The notes under the pieces were generated by a model. It saw only the letters and a program-made list of their open reading frames with translations. It did no database searches and was not told the origin of the DNA. Below, piece after piece: positions 28,284 to 37,400 of a DNA stretch of 64,000 bases. Numbering within the stretch: position 1 is the stretch's first letter; every line of letters begins with the position of its first letter. This DNA comes from Pseudoalteromonas sp. MMG007 (GTDB taxonomy: Bacteria; Pseudomonadota; Gammaproteobacteria; Enterobacterales; Alteromonadaceae), in the NCBI RefSeq assembly GCF_018100985.1, contig NZ_JAGJEI010000001.1:310001-374000 (forward strand). The letters run 5' to 3'. The translations under genes were made by a program, and so were the position numbers.

Positions 28284-28314
28284 TCTTTGGGTTAATTAAA
28301 CGTTAGCCCAAAGA
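28284..28314. terminator. Stem-loop between convergent genes
   Basis: TCTTTGGGTTAA (28284-28295) pairs with TTAGCCCAAAGA (28303-28314), a 12-bp stem with one G-U pair. It sits 2 bases beyond the stop of the MscS-type gene. It probably ends transcription from one or both sides, although the T-tracts are weak. Confidence 0.6.
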
Positions 28315-28316
28315 CA

Positions 28317-29399
28317 TTAAATAATATTTTTACCTTGCTCTGGATCGCGTGACTGTTCTGCTTGTTCACGTATTTCATTTGTATCACTGCTTACATCATC
28401 AAGCGTTTCACTTTGTTCTAAAGTTTCGCTTTTATTACCTTGTGCGGGTAACGGGTGAGTAACGTTTTTATCAACGTCGGTACTCTCTTTATCGTCATTT
28501 AATAAAATTCTCTCTCGTGCATCATCAGGCATGCTGATATTTTGCGTGGTAAATTCATTTACTAGCACACGCATTAGCTGAGAGGCCACTTTTAATGGAC
28601 TGTGTTGTTCACTATTCACCCAAAAAAACAGGTTGAAATTAATAGTAGAGGACCCTAAGTTTTTAATAAGTACCTGAGCAGGGGGATCGCTAAGTACCGC
28701 ACCTTGCTGATTGATAATTTTTAGTGCGAGAGTTTGTGCGCTGCGAATATCGTTATCATAACCAATGCCTATTTCGACCTTGCCACGCATTTTTGGGTTA
28801 GCCGTGAGGTTTTTAATAATATTTTTGTAAACTGTCGCATTAGGAATTTGTATGTGATTTCCATCGTAATCAACAAGCGTTGTAGCTCTTGCCGTTACTT
28901 TTTTAACAACCCCTAAACGCCCATCAACTTCAATTACGTCGTCTATTTTAAAAGGGCGTTGTACGCTTAATAATAAACTCGCTATAAAATTTTCAGCAAT
29001 ATCTCTAAAAGCAAAGCCCAATATTAAGCCAATAAGACCTGTGCCGCTCATTATGGCTACCGCAAATTCGGTTAACCCGGCAAGTCGTAAAAATAAATAC
29101 ATACCCAATAATAAAATTAAAATACTTATGCCGCGTCTAACAACTAAATGCACTAATTTGCTATCGGTCATGTAATCAATGGGTTTTATGAGTATTTTAG
29201 AAAGTGGAGAGGCTATAAAATAACTTACTGCGAGTAATATAAAACCCAATAAAAGGGTGGGTAATATTTGCGCTGTAGTATGTAGCAATTGCACGCTTTG
29301 ATCGTAAAAATACTGCCAGCTAAATATATTTATGTTGGTTGATATCTTACTTGCAGCTTCATTATTTAGGGTTGTTAGCAGGTTAAAGTGACTAAGCAT
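28317..29399 (-). CDS. MscS-family mechanosensitive ion channel
   Basis: Small-conductance mechanosensitive channels release solutes on hypo-osmotic shock. The 360-residue protein has three N-terminal membrane segments (about residues 40-125), the glycine/alanine-rich pore helix (AIMSGTGLIGLILGFAFRDI) and the MscS beta domain (QRPFKIDDVIEVDGRLGVV). A C-terminal alpha/beta domain follows, then a hydrophilic tail of about 60 residues rich in Asp, Glu, Ser and Gln. The tail is longer than in E. coli MscS (286 aa). AAGGA lies 8 bases before the ATG. Confidence 0.9.
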   Translation of the reverse strand: MLSHFNLLTTLNNEAASKISTNINIFSWQYFYDQSVQLLHTTAQILPTLLLGFILLAVSYFIASPLSKILIKPIDYMTDSKLVHLVVRRGISILILLLGMYLFLRLAGLTEFAVAIMSGTGLIGLILGFAFRDIAENFIASLLLSVQRPFKIDDVIEVDGRLGVVKKVTARATTLVDYDGNHIQIPNATVYKNIIKNLTANPKMRGKVEIGIGYDNDIRSAQTLALKIINQQGAVLSDPPAQVLIKNLGSSTINFNLFFWVNSEQHSPLKVASQLMRVLVNEFTTQNISMPDDARERILLNDDKESTDVDKNVTHPLPAQGNKSETLEQSETLDDVSSDTNEIREQAEQSRDPEQGKNII

Positions 29400-29538
29400 G
29401 CGTACCGTCCTTGAATTTTAATTACCCTTGATTTAGCAAGCTTAGTACCAAATTAAAAACCAAACCATGTATTTGCAAATGTTTGAGTATTGGCAAACAT
29501 ATTGCTGTATATCTATTATAAAAATTAAGGATATTAGT

Positions 29539-30492
29539 ATGATCAAAGCAAAACGTGGACAGCAGGCAGAGCAACCAGTTCATATTCCTATGCGAGGCTG
29601 GTGGGATATAACAAAGCGTATTTTTAAACAAATGAGCGACGATAATTTATCGCTGGTGGCTGCAGGCGTCGCATTTTATGCATTATTAGCTATTTTTCCC
29701 GCTATTGCTGCGATTGTCTCTGTTTATGCTTATTTTTCATCGCCTACCGATATTAGTGAACATTTAAGCAAAATTGTTACTTTACTACCGCAAAGCACCA
29801 GCGACCTTATCCTTTCTCAAGTCTCAAGCCTTGCTCAAACATCTAGTGCAAGCCTGAGCTTAAGTGCAATAGGGACTTTAATTCTCACTATTTGGAGTAG
29901 CTCAAAGGGCAGTCAGGCGCTTATCACAGCGTGTAATATTAGTTATAGAGAATACGAAAAACGCTCTTTTTTTCAGGCACAAATAGTGCGTTTTTTATTT
30001 TCGGTTGGCGCTATTGTGGTCGCCATTTTTGCACTACTTATTATTGGTATTTTACCTATTGTACTTAATTTAGTGGGATTAAAAGAAAGTATAGATTTAC
30101 TTATTAAGCTTATATCGTGGCCATTACTTGCGTTTACTTTTAACTTTGCATTAGTTCTTTTGTACCGTTATGCACCGCACCGAAAACCCGCTAAATGGAG
30201 ATGGATCACGCTGGGATCGTCTATTGCTACGATATTATGGATATTAGCCTCTATCGGTTTTTCGTTTTATGTATCACGTTTTTCTAGCTATAACGAAACG
30301 TATGGATCGCTTGGTGGTGTGGTGATCATGCTAATGTGGCTATATATCAGTGCGTATATAATCACTTTAGGCGCTGTAATTAACGCTGCTACTGAGCAAC
30401 AAACAGCTAAAGACAGTACAATAGGGCCTGCCAAAAAGCGCGGCCAACGAGGTGCCTACGTTGCAGATCATCTCGATGTAGAAAATGAATAA
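29539..30492 (+). CDS. YihY/BrkB family inner-membrane protein
   Basis: This 317-residue protein has about six membrane segments and family motifs DDNLSLVAAGVAFYALLAIFPAIAA, ILTIWSSSKGSQALITACN and YNETYGSLGGVVIMLMWLYIS. The family was once called RNase BN or BrkB, but no enzymatic role is established for it. I choose the ATG at 29539 (AAGGA 8 bases upstream). The longer frame from 29467 has no ribosome-binding site. The C-terminal tail is basic and cytoplasmic. Confidence 0.85.
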   Translation: MIKAKRGQQAEQPVHIPMRGWWDITKRIFKQMSDDNLSLVAAGVAFYALLAIFPAIAAIVSVYAYFSSPTDISEHLSKIVTLLPQSTSDLILSQVSSLAQTSSASLSLSAIGTLILTIWSSSKGSQALITACNISYREYEKRSFFQAQIVRFLFSVGAIVVAIFALLIIGILPIVLNLVGLKESIDLLIKLISWPLLAFTFNFALVLLYRYAPHRKPAKWRWITLGSSIATILWILASIGFSFYVSRFSSYNETYGSLGGVVIMLMWLYISAYIITLGAVINAATEQQTAKDSTIGPAKKRGQRGAYVADHLDVENE

Positions 30493-30516
30493 TGGCTTTA
30501 GTTGTTTAAAGCCTAT

Positions 30517-31401
30517 TTAATTATAGTAAGTAAGCGCGACAAGCTGTTGTTTAAACTCTTGTGCGGCAGGGCCTAGCCTGTCTGTATCGTTACACATTAA
30601 ATATAGGTTTAAAGTACGGGTAGTACCTTGCTCTAAGTCGAGTGTAATGAGGGTTTGGCTTTCAATTAAATCTGCTATTTGAGTTTTTGGCAGCCATGCA
30701 TAGCCTAAATTCTGGTTTACCATATCAATAGAGTTTTGTAAGTGGCTCACAGTCCAGCGCATATCCGCGCCTAACCAGCCTTCATCTTGATTACTATGAT
30801 TTGCTGAATCGCGTACTACTATCTGCCGATGTAGTTTTAAATCGCGAAAATTAAGCTGCTCTGTTTGCTGATGCAGTGGATGATCTTTATGGGCAACAGC
30901 AATAAATTCTGCATCGCACAACATGCTACAGCTAATGCCGTATATAGGAATTGATGAAATCGCTAAGTCAACAACACCATCGTTTAGTAGCTCATTTGCG
31001 CCTGTTAATACACTTTGCACTAGCTCTATTTTTAAAAGAGGGTATAGCTCGCTGGTTTTAGCCAGTGCTTGATATAAAGTGGCGCTCGGGAACACCTCGT
31101 CAACGGCTATTTTTAATGTGCTTTCTATGCCTTCGCTTAGCGTGCTGGCAACCGATTCTATTTTACTCGCTTCTTCTATTAAAAACTCAGCACGACGCAA
31201 TATAAGTCTTCCGCTGTCGGTTAAAAATGCTTTTCGACCTTTTACTTCAAGCAGCTTTATTTGCAATGCAGCTTCTAGCTTTTGAACGGCGTGATGTACC
31301 GTGGATTGGCTCTTGTGCACAGCGACGCTTGCTCCCGCAAATCCACCATGTTCAACAACGGCTTTAAACATTCGCCATTGCTCTAGTGTTGCTTTTGCCA
31401 T
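30517..31401 (-). CDS. LysR-type transcriptional regulator
   Basis: This 294-residue LysR regulator has an N-terminal winged helix-turn-helix (about residues 3-62; GGFAGASVAVHKSQSTVHHAVQKLE) and a periplasmic-binding-like effector domain (about 90-290). The ATG at 31401 has AGGA 7 bases upstream; the frame extends to a TTG at 31407. It faces the BrkB-type gene tail to tail, so its target is not obvious. In E. coli a LysR gene (yhaJ) lies near yqjG and the pirin yhaK, but orthology is not shown. Confidence 0.85.
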   Translation of the reverse strand: MAKATLEQWRMFKAVVEHGGFAGASVAVHKSQSTVHHAVQKLEAALQIKLLEVKGRKAFLTDSGRLILRRAEFLIEEASKIESVASTLSEGIESTLKIAVDEVFPSATLYQALAKTSELYPLLKIELVQSVLTGANELLNDGVVDLAISSIPIYGISCSMLCDAEFIAVAHKDHPLHQQTEQLNFRDLKLHRQIVVRDSANHSNQDEGWLGADMRWTVSHLQNSIDMVNQNLGYAWLPKTQIADLIESQTLITLDLEQGTTRTLNLYLMCNDTDRLGPAAQEFKQQLVALTYYN

Positions 31402-31473
31402 ATTCAAATCCTATTACGACTCTATCGATTGAATAACTTGACCGCACACAGCACATTTTTATTGCGTAATAGC

Positions 31474-34400
31474 TTATTTATTGTCAGAAATAACCACCTT
31501 ATTGCTAATTAGCAGTGTCATAAATTCTTTTTTAGGCATTGGTTTGGCAAACAAGTAGCCTTGACCGTAGTCACAGCCCGCTTTTAATAAAAGCTCCATT
31601 TGTAATGGCGTTTCAATTCCTTCTGCAATCACTTTAAGCCCAAGCTGATGTGCCATCACTATAATAGCTTCACACAAAGCCAGTTCTTGGCTGCCTGCTT
31701 TAATGTCATCTACAAAACGTTTATCTATTTTTAGATAATCAGTATCCATTTCTTGAAGGTAGGCAAGCGATGAATACCCCGTGCCAAAGTCATCAAGTGC
31801 GAGTTCCATACCCGATTGAACCAACGTTTTTAACCTGCTCTGCGTAAGCGCTTCTGGGTTTACCATTAGGCCTTCGGTAATTTCTGCAACAATAGCCGAT
31901 GCTGGTAGTTTTGCAGCGGCCAGCATATCGCACCAGTCATCGATTCCGCTATCGGCAGTCGAGAGCTGTATTGGAGATACGTTAACGCTAATTTGGAACG
32001 GTTGACCGCTTGCTGTTTTTATTTCTGTGAGTGTTTGAATAGCCTGAGAAAATACAAATTGGCCTAATACATTTATTTGCCTTGTTTCCTCTGCTAATGG
32101 GATAAAAGAATCAGGTGAGACCAAACCATTTACAGGGTGGTGCCAACGTATTAGTCCTTCGGCTTTGTGTATATGTAAATCATTTAGGGCTACGATAGGT
32201 TGATAAAATAACTCAAACTGATGAAGGTCTATTGCGCTTCGTAAATCTTTTAATAATTGCATACGGGCTTGTGCACGAATACGCATGTCTTCTGAGAAAA
32301 ACTCAAAGCCATTACGGCCATTGCTTTTAGCTTTATACATAGCTTGGTCAGCGGCTTTTAAAAGCTGCTCAGTGCTTTGCCCATCACTAGGTGCGCAGGC
32401 TATTCCCATACTCGCACTAATAAATACTTCTTCGTTTTCAAGCATAAGGCCAGATGAAAGGCTTTGTAATATATTGCTTGCTATTTGGTTTATATGGCGA
32501 TTACTTTTTACGTGATTAAAAACAATCACAAATTCATCACCGCCAATACGAGCGACAAACTCGGCATTTTTGGCTGAGTGCACAATACGTTGAGAAACCA
32601 ATTTAAGCAGGTTATCACCATAATGATGGCCCAGCGTGTCGTTAATATCTTTAAAGCGATCTATGTCGAGAAGCATAATAACAAGGTTATTATCTTCGTT
32701 TTGAATAGCGTTAAAGCGCTGGTTTAAACGCTCTTTGAGTTCTAAACGATTAGGCAGGTCGGTTAGGTGATCAAAATGAGTTTGTCGCCATATAGTTTCA
32801 TCTGCTCGTTTTTTATCTGTTAGATCAGTAAAAATAGCGACCCGACGAGTGGGTATGTTTTTATCATCATAAACAGTATCTATTTTTAGCCATTCAGTAT
32901 AAATATCACCGTTCTTTTTACGGTTTATTATTTCGCCTTGCCACCGGCCTGTACTTCTAAGTTCTGCCCACATTTGTTGATAAAAGTCTTTAGAGTGCTC
33001 ACCAGATGATAAAATATGGCTAGTTTTGCCTATGACTTCTTCTTTACTGTATTGAGTCGTCTTGCAAAATGCAGGGTTAACATCATAAATAATACCGTTT
33101 GGATCAGTGATAGCCATTCCTTCGCTACTATTGCTATACACAAGAGAGGCTAAATGAAGCGCTTTTTCGTTAATTCTTTTTTGACTAATATCCCTCAAAA
33201 CGATAATAAATTCATTATTACTTTCTAGCGCATTAATACGGGCTTCAAAAAAGTGTTCATTGGTATTAATTCTTAATTTAAACTCAATTGCATGCGAGTT
33301 ATCTAAGTCATTTAAATGTGAAAGCAATAACTGCGCGCTCTCTTTGGGTAATACTTCAGTTAATTTTAGCGAACCTTGTGTATTTACACTAAGCAGAGAA
33401 CTGACATGCCCACCTATATACAACACATCGCCAAGTTCATTTATACGCATATAAGTATCGGGTAAAGCATTTAATAAACTCATTAATTCATTGTGCTTAT
33501 TTTTTAACTTGGCTTCTGCAGATAGGCGAGTTTGGGCCATTACCTCAAAACGACTATAAAGGGCATGTAATTCAGGGCTGTTTGGTTTTTTTATATATTT
33601 AGGCATTGTGCCATTTGCAAGTTCATCAGTGGCATTTGATAAGTTGGCAATGGGATTAAATATACTAATTTTAATAAGGCGCCTAGCAAGCAGTACGAGC
33701 AAAGCAATAGCGGTTAAAAAAGCGAAAATCGTTTTTATAAAATTGGCGTTTACTTCGTTTATAAAATCTTCTACTGATACGGCTATATATATATCTAAAT
33801 TGTTATTATGTGCGTCTTCGTAAATAACAGAACGATGAAATATTTGGTTTTCCCCTTGCGCATTTTTAAACACTTTTAAAGAGCTTTTATTGTGGAGCAA
33901 GTCTGTGTCTGTAATTTTTTTACCTAGTCTGCTCGGGCGACTTGGGTAATTGGCAATAATTAAGCCATTAGGGTCGGCAATAACAGCTTTAGCGTTATTA
34001 GGAAATTCAGCTTCATTTAATGCAATATTCCACCAGTTCAAAGCAATTACAGTAACTAAGGTACCTTTTAATTTATTATTAGTATCAATTATCGGGTATG
34101 CAAAATTCACGCTTTGAGCTTGAATACTTCTATCGTATTGAAAATATCCAACAGAAAAGTCTCTATTACTAATCGCATTTTGAAAATACGTTCTATCACT
34201 AATATTAATGTTATTACTGCGGCCATTTGTTACGCATTGCAGCTCACCATCGGCGTTAACAATACCTATATTTGCAATATTGCTGTAAAGGGCTTTAATT
34301 TCAAAAAAATAGTCTGGGCAGGTGGTTGGTAGTTCTTCATTGCTTGGCGTTTTGCCAGCCAAAAATATAGTTAAACGTTTTACATCATCAATCATATTTT

Positions 34401-34566
34401 TCTGATGTAAAGTTAATTGCTTAGCTATGCTAACTATTCTTTCCTCACTTTTTTCAATAGCAGCATCACGCTCAAACCAAAGCGTAAATACAGTAACAGC
34501 TGCACCAGGAATGCTAAGTAGGATCAATAGTCTGTAAAGCTGGCTTTTAAGCGATGAAGTAAAAAT
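31474..34566 (-). CDS. Cache-PAS-GGDEF-EAL cyclic-di-GMP signalling protein
   Basis: This membrane sensor of about 1030 residues has an N-terminal helix, a periplasmic Cache-type domain (about 40-270; DRTYFQNAISNRDFSVGYF), a second helix (about 275-300), a HAMP-like segment, two PAS-type regions (about 360-580), GGDEF (about 600-760) and EAL (about 775-1020). GGDEF is intact (RIGGDEFVIVF), but no RxxD inhibitory site lies at the usual distance. The EAL motifs are EGLIR, NVSPIQL, DDFGTGYSSL and AEGIET, so phosphodiesterase activity is plausible. Start: the first standard codon is TTG at 34527 with no ribosome-binding site. ATT at 34564-34566 has AGGGA 6 bases upstream and completes a natural N-terminus. 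Confidence 0.88.
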   Translation of the reverse strand: MFTSSLKSQLYRLLILLSIPGAAVTVFTLWFERDAAIEKSEERIVSIAKQLTLHQKNMIDDVKRLTIFLAGKTPSNEELPTTCPDYFFEIKALYSNIANIGIVNADGELQCVTNGRSNNINISDRTYFQNAISNRDFSVGYFQYDRSIQAQSVNFAYPIIDTNNKLKGTLVTVIALNWWNIALNEAEFPNNAKAVIADPNGLIIANYPSRPSRLGKKITDTDLLHNKSSLKVFKNAQGENQIFHRSVIYEDAHNNNLDIYIAVSVEDFINEVNANFIKTIFAFLTAIALLVLLARRLIKISIFNPIANLSNATDELANGTMPKYIKKPNSPELHALYSRFEVMAQTRLSAEAKLKNKHNELMSLLNALPDTYMRINELGDVLYIGGHVSSLLSVNTQGSLKLTEVLPKESAQLLLSHLNDLDNSHAIEFKLRINTNEHFFEARINALESNNEFIIVLRDISQKRINEKALHLASLVYSNSSEGMAITDPNGIIYDVNPAFCKTTQYSKEEVIGKTSHILSSGEHSKDFYQQMWAELRSTGRWQGEIINRKKNGDIYTEWLKIDTVYDDKNIPTRRVAIFTDLTDKKRADETIWRQTHFDHLTDLPNRLELKERLNQRFNAIQNEDNNLVIMLLDIDRFKDINDTLGHHYGDNLLKLVSQRIVHSAKNAEFVARIGGDEFVIVFNHVKSNRHINQIASNILQSLSSGLMLENEEVFISASMGIACAPSDGQSTEQLLKAADQAMYKAKSNGRNGFEFFSEDMRIRAQARMQLLKDLRSAIDLHQFELFYQPIVALNDLHIHKAEGLIRWHHPVNGLVSPDSFIPLAEETRQINVLGQFVFSQAIQTLTEIKTASGQPFQISVNVSPIQLSTADSGIDDWCDMLAAAKLPASAIVAEITEGLMVNPEALTQSRLKTLVQSGMELALDDFGTGYSSLAYLQEMDTDYLKIDKRFVDDIKAGSQELALCEAIIVMAHQLGLKVIAEGIETPLQMELLLKAGCDYGQGYLFAKPMPKKEFMTLLISNKVVISDNK

Positions 34567-34852
34567 AGTTTTTCCCTAAATCTTAATTTCCTAAAAAATG
34601 ATTGTAGACATAAAATCTGAAAATAACCATACAATATATAGGGTTGTATCAAATAAAACTAAAGTTTAAGTACTTAATAAATAAGTATGTATTTATTAAG
34701 CGTTTAATTAAATGTTCCGAATATATAAATAAGAAAGTTATTAAGAATTTATTCTAAAAAATAGAATGTTTAACTCTATTTAAAGACATAGTTGTTTTAT
34801 TAATAGAATGCTTTAATAAAAACCACTTAATATTGTTTATCGTGAACTTGAA
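34567..34852. other. AT-rich divergent promoter region
   Basis: This spacer of about 285 bases between the GGDEF-EAL gene and the pirin gene is extremely AT-rich. It contains several direct short A/T motifs and AATAGAATG-like repeats (34764-34770, 34803-34809). I see no gene and no single convincing promoter. Confidence 0.4.
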
Positions 34853-35695
34853 ATGAAAATATCTAAAGTCTTAACAGCTTACGCAACCCAAGATGGTGAC
34901 GGTGTGAATATTCGTCGAATACCAGGATTTGATGGCAAATATTTAGATCCTTTTTTGATGATTGACGAACTAAAATCGGATGACAAAAACGATTATATTG
35001 GCGGCTTTCCTGCACACCCGCACAGAGGTATTGAAACATTTACCTATATTTTAAAAGGTGGGTTTGAACACCAAGATCAAATGGGAAATAAAGAAGCCAT
35101 AAGAGCTGGAGATGCACAGTGGATGAGTACTGGCAAAGGTGTAATGCACAGTGAAATGCCTTTAGCTGATGAGATAGATGGCTTACATGGATTCCAAATA
35201 TGGATCAACATGCCAAGCGATGAAAAAATGCGTGAACCACGTTATCAAGATACCACCAAAAATCCTGTACCAAGTTTTACAAATGAGCAAGGTGTCACGC
35301 TAAAAGCACTTGCAGGGAATTGGCAATTTTCAGATCAATCATTAAATGCCAGTTTACAAAGCTTGGCCGCCAGTGCTGCATTAGCTGATATACAGATACC
35401 TGCGGGAAAAAGTATTCAGTTAGCGCCATTAGTACAACAAAAGGTGATGATTTATGTACACAGCGGTTCAATAAGTACCAGTGATGAGCAAGATTTTACT
35501 ACAGGAAAGCTGATTATTTTAGAGCGCAATAGCGACATAAGCTTAAAATCAAAAGAGGGCGCTGGTGTATTAATACTTGCTGGGCAGCCATTGAATCAGT
35601 CAATAGCGCATATGGGGCCATTTGTAATGACCACGCAAGATGAGATTAAACAAGCTGTTCGTGATTTTCAAAATGGTGAATTTGGCAAAATTTAG
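34853..35695 (+). CDS. Pirin family protein
   Basis: Pirins are bicupin proteins; bacterial members include quercetinase-like YhhW and YhaK. The 280-residue protein has the N-terminal cupin with metal-ligand motif FPAHPHRGIETFTYILKG and the later HSE in GKGVMHSEMP, followed by a second, less conserved cupin. The ligand set appears intact, so dioxygenase-type chemistry is possible, but the substrate is unknown. It is followed 10 bases later by the glutathionyl-hydroquinone reductase gene, and the two may be co-transcribed. Confidence 0.9.
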   Translation: MKISKVLTAYATQDGDGVNIRRIPGFDGKYLDPFLMIDELKSDDKNDYIGGFPAHPHRGIETFTYILKGGFEHQDQMGNKEAIRAGDAQWMSTGKGVMHSEMPLADEIDGLHGFQIWINMPSDEKMREPRYQDTTKNPVPSFTNEQGVTLKALAGNWQFSDQSLNASLQSLAASAALADIQIPAGKSIQLAPLVQQKVMIYVHSGSISTSDEQDFTTGKLIILERNSDISLKSKEGAGVLILAGQPLNQSIAHMGPFVMTTQDEIKQAVRDFQNGEFGKI

Positions 35696-35705
35696 GGAGA
35701 AAGAA

Positions 35706-36686
35706 ATGGGTTTATTAGTAGATGGCCAATGGCAAGATAAATGGTATGACACCGATTCAAATAACGGAAAATTTAAACGCGAAGATGCACAGCTTCGTAA
35801 CTGGATAACGAGTGATGGCAGTGCAGGAATCACAGGAGAAGGGGGTTTTAAAGCACAGCCAAATCGCTATCATTTATATGTATCACTCGCATGCCCATGG
35901 GCTCACAGAGCGCTAATTTTTAGAGTACTGAAGCAGCTTGAAAGTATAATCTCTATTTCGGTTGTAAGCCCTGATATGCTCAATAATGGTTGGAGCTTTG
36001 ATAAAAACAACCACAGTACAGGTGATGATTTATTTGACAGTGAATACTTACACCAAATTTACACAAGAAATAATTCTAGCTACACAGGGCGAGTAACTGT
36101 ACCTGTGCTATGGGATAAACAGCAAAATAAAATAGTTAGTAACGAGTCGGCCGATATTATCCGTATGTTTAATAGCGCGTTCAATGAGGTAACGGGCAAT
36201 ATTAATGATTATTATCCCAAAGATCTGCGTACTTCAATAGATGAAATAAATGCACTCGTATATCCAAATATAAATAATGGCGTGTATAAAACGGGGTTTG
36301 CAACAACTCAAGCAGCCTATGAAGAGTCATTTGATGCGCTATTTACTGCGCTTGATGAAATCGAGAAGGTTTTAAGGACTAATCGTTATTTGACGGGTAG
36401 TAGTTTGACCGAAGCTGATTGGCGTTTATTTACCACTCTAATACGTTTTGACAGTGTTTATGTAGGGCACTTTAAATGTAACTTACGCTCGATTGAAAGT
36501 TATCCCTTTCTACGAGAGTACCTGCGTGAGCTTTATCAATTTAAAGGCATTAGTAAAACAACTAATTTTTATCATATCAAACGCCACTACTATTTTAGCC
36601 ACGCTATGATAAACCCAACGCAGATAGTGCCCAAAGGGCCACAAATTAACTATAAAAGGGCCCATAACAGGGAGGGGATCAAATAA
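35706..36686 (+). CDS. yqjG: Glutathionyl-hydroquinone reductase (YqjG/Xi-class GST)
   Basis: These enzymes reduce glutathionyl-hydroquinones to free hydroquinones. The 326-residue protein has the Xi-class signature SLACPWAHRALI with the catalytic Cys, then TVPVLWDKQQNKIVSNESADI in the thioredoxin-like half and a C-terminal helical domain (LTEADWRLFTTLIRFD). AGGGAGA lies 5 bases before the ATG at 35706; a longer frame from 35640 runs inside the pirin gene and is rejected. It is convergent with yqjK-like genes. Confidence 0.93.
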   Translation: MGLLVDGQWQDKWYDTDSNNGKFKREDAQLRNWITSDGSAGITGEGGFKAQPNRYHLYVSLACPWAHRALIFRVLKQLESIISISVVSPDMLNNGWSFDKNNHSTGDDLFDSEYLHQIYTRNNSSYTGRVTVPVLWDKQQNKIVSNESADIIRMFNSAFNEVTGNINDYYPKDLRTSIDEINALVYPNINNGVYKTGFATTQAAYEESFDALFTALDEIEKVLRTNRYLTGSSLTEADWRLFTTLIRFDSVYVGHFKCNLRSIESYPFLREYLRELYQFKGISKTTNFYHIKRHYYFSHAMINPTQIVPKGPQINYKRAHNREGIK

Positions 36687-36691
36687 TTACT

Positions 36692-36934
36692 TTAAGCCAA
36701 TAACTTCGCAAGCCAACCATATTTCCTTATGAAGCTTGTATCGCTCTTACCTGCTTGTACGGTAACTCCCGCCATAAAGGCTGATGTTAGTCCTACCTTG
36801 GTGGCGGCAAACCGTTTAATACGATACTTGAACGCTGCGTGATGCTGACGCTTTAGCTCATCGCGCATATCCATTTGCTTTGAAAGAGCTTCAACGTTTT
36901 CATTGGGTGCTTTAATTAAATAGTTAACTAACAT
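36692..36934 (-). CDS. yqjK: YqjK-like protein
   Basis: This 80-residue basic protein has a weakly hydrophobic stretch near residues 48-64 (VGLTSAFMAGVTVQAG). It is the third gene of a yqjD-yqjE-yqjK-like set next to yqjG, which is the E. coli order. AAGGAA lies 7 bases before its ATG. The name rests on gene order more than sequence, and no biochemical function is known. Confidence 0.7.
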   Translation of the reverse strand: MLVNYLIKAPNENVEALSKQMDMRDELKRQHHAAFKYRIKRFAATKVGLTSAFMAGVTVQAGKSDTSFIRKYGWLAKLLA

Positions 36935-36944
36935 ATCAACTTCC

Positions 36945-37394
36945 TTATAAATTAAATAACTGTTTTAAGCTTTTGATTGTTCTACTAAAACCAATCTTAT
37001 TACCTAAATACACCGTATTTCTCCACAGCCATACAAGACAAATAATTTGCGCCAAGGCGGCCGTTGCAATACTTAGCCACACTGAGCCAAACAAGTCGTA
37101 CATGCCATAGCCAATGGCCCCTAATAAACCAGCCCATAATAAAATCAAACCACTGGCAAAACAGCCTAAAAATATAGTAATTAAAGCCATCGATCTAAGC
37201 GATAATTTCCACTCAGCTTTAGCAAGTTGGTGGGTGATCTTTCCTTGAGTATGGTAATCCTCCTTGAGTTGCTTAGAGTATTCAATGATCTTAGCTATAT
37301 GATCCTGCCAATCGTCCTTTTGGCTTTGTTCGTCAGTGGTTTGGTCTTGAGCAGCCTCATCCTTGCGGGCTGCTTCTGTATTTGAGCTATTCAT
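36945..37394 (-). CDS. yqjE: YqjE-like phage-holin-type membrane protein (DUF1469)
   Basis: This 149-residue protein has an acidic/Gln-rich start, then two membrane segments (about residues 68-92 and 97-122; ALITIFLGCFASGLILLWAGLLGAIGYGMY split by a short turn) and a basic tail. Length, topology and place between yqjD- and yqjK-like genes fit YqjE/DUF1469. Function is unknown; the E. coli operon is linked to stationary phase. Confidence 0.75.
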   Translation of the reverse strand: MNSSNTEAARKDEAAQDQTTDEQSQKDDWQDHIAKIIEYSKQLKEDYHTQGKITHQLAKAEWKLSLRSMALITIFLGCFASGLILLWAGLLGAIGYGMYDLFGSVWLSIATAALAQIICLVWLWRNTVYLGNKIGFSRTIKSLKQLFNL

Positions 37395-37400
37395 TGTTTA

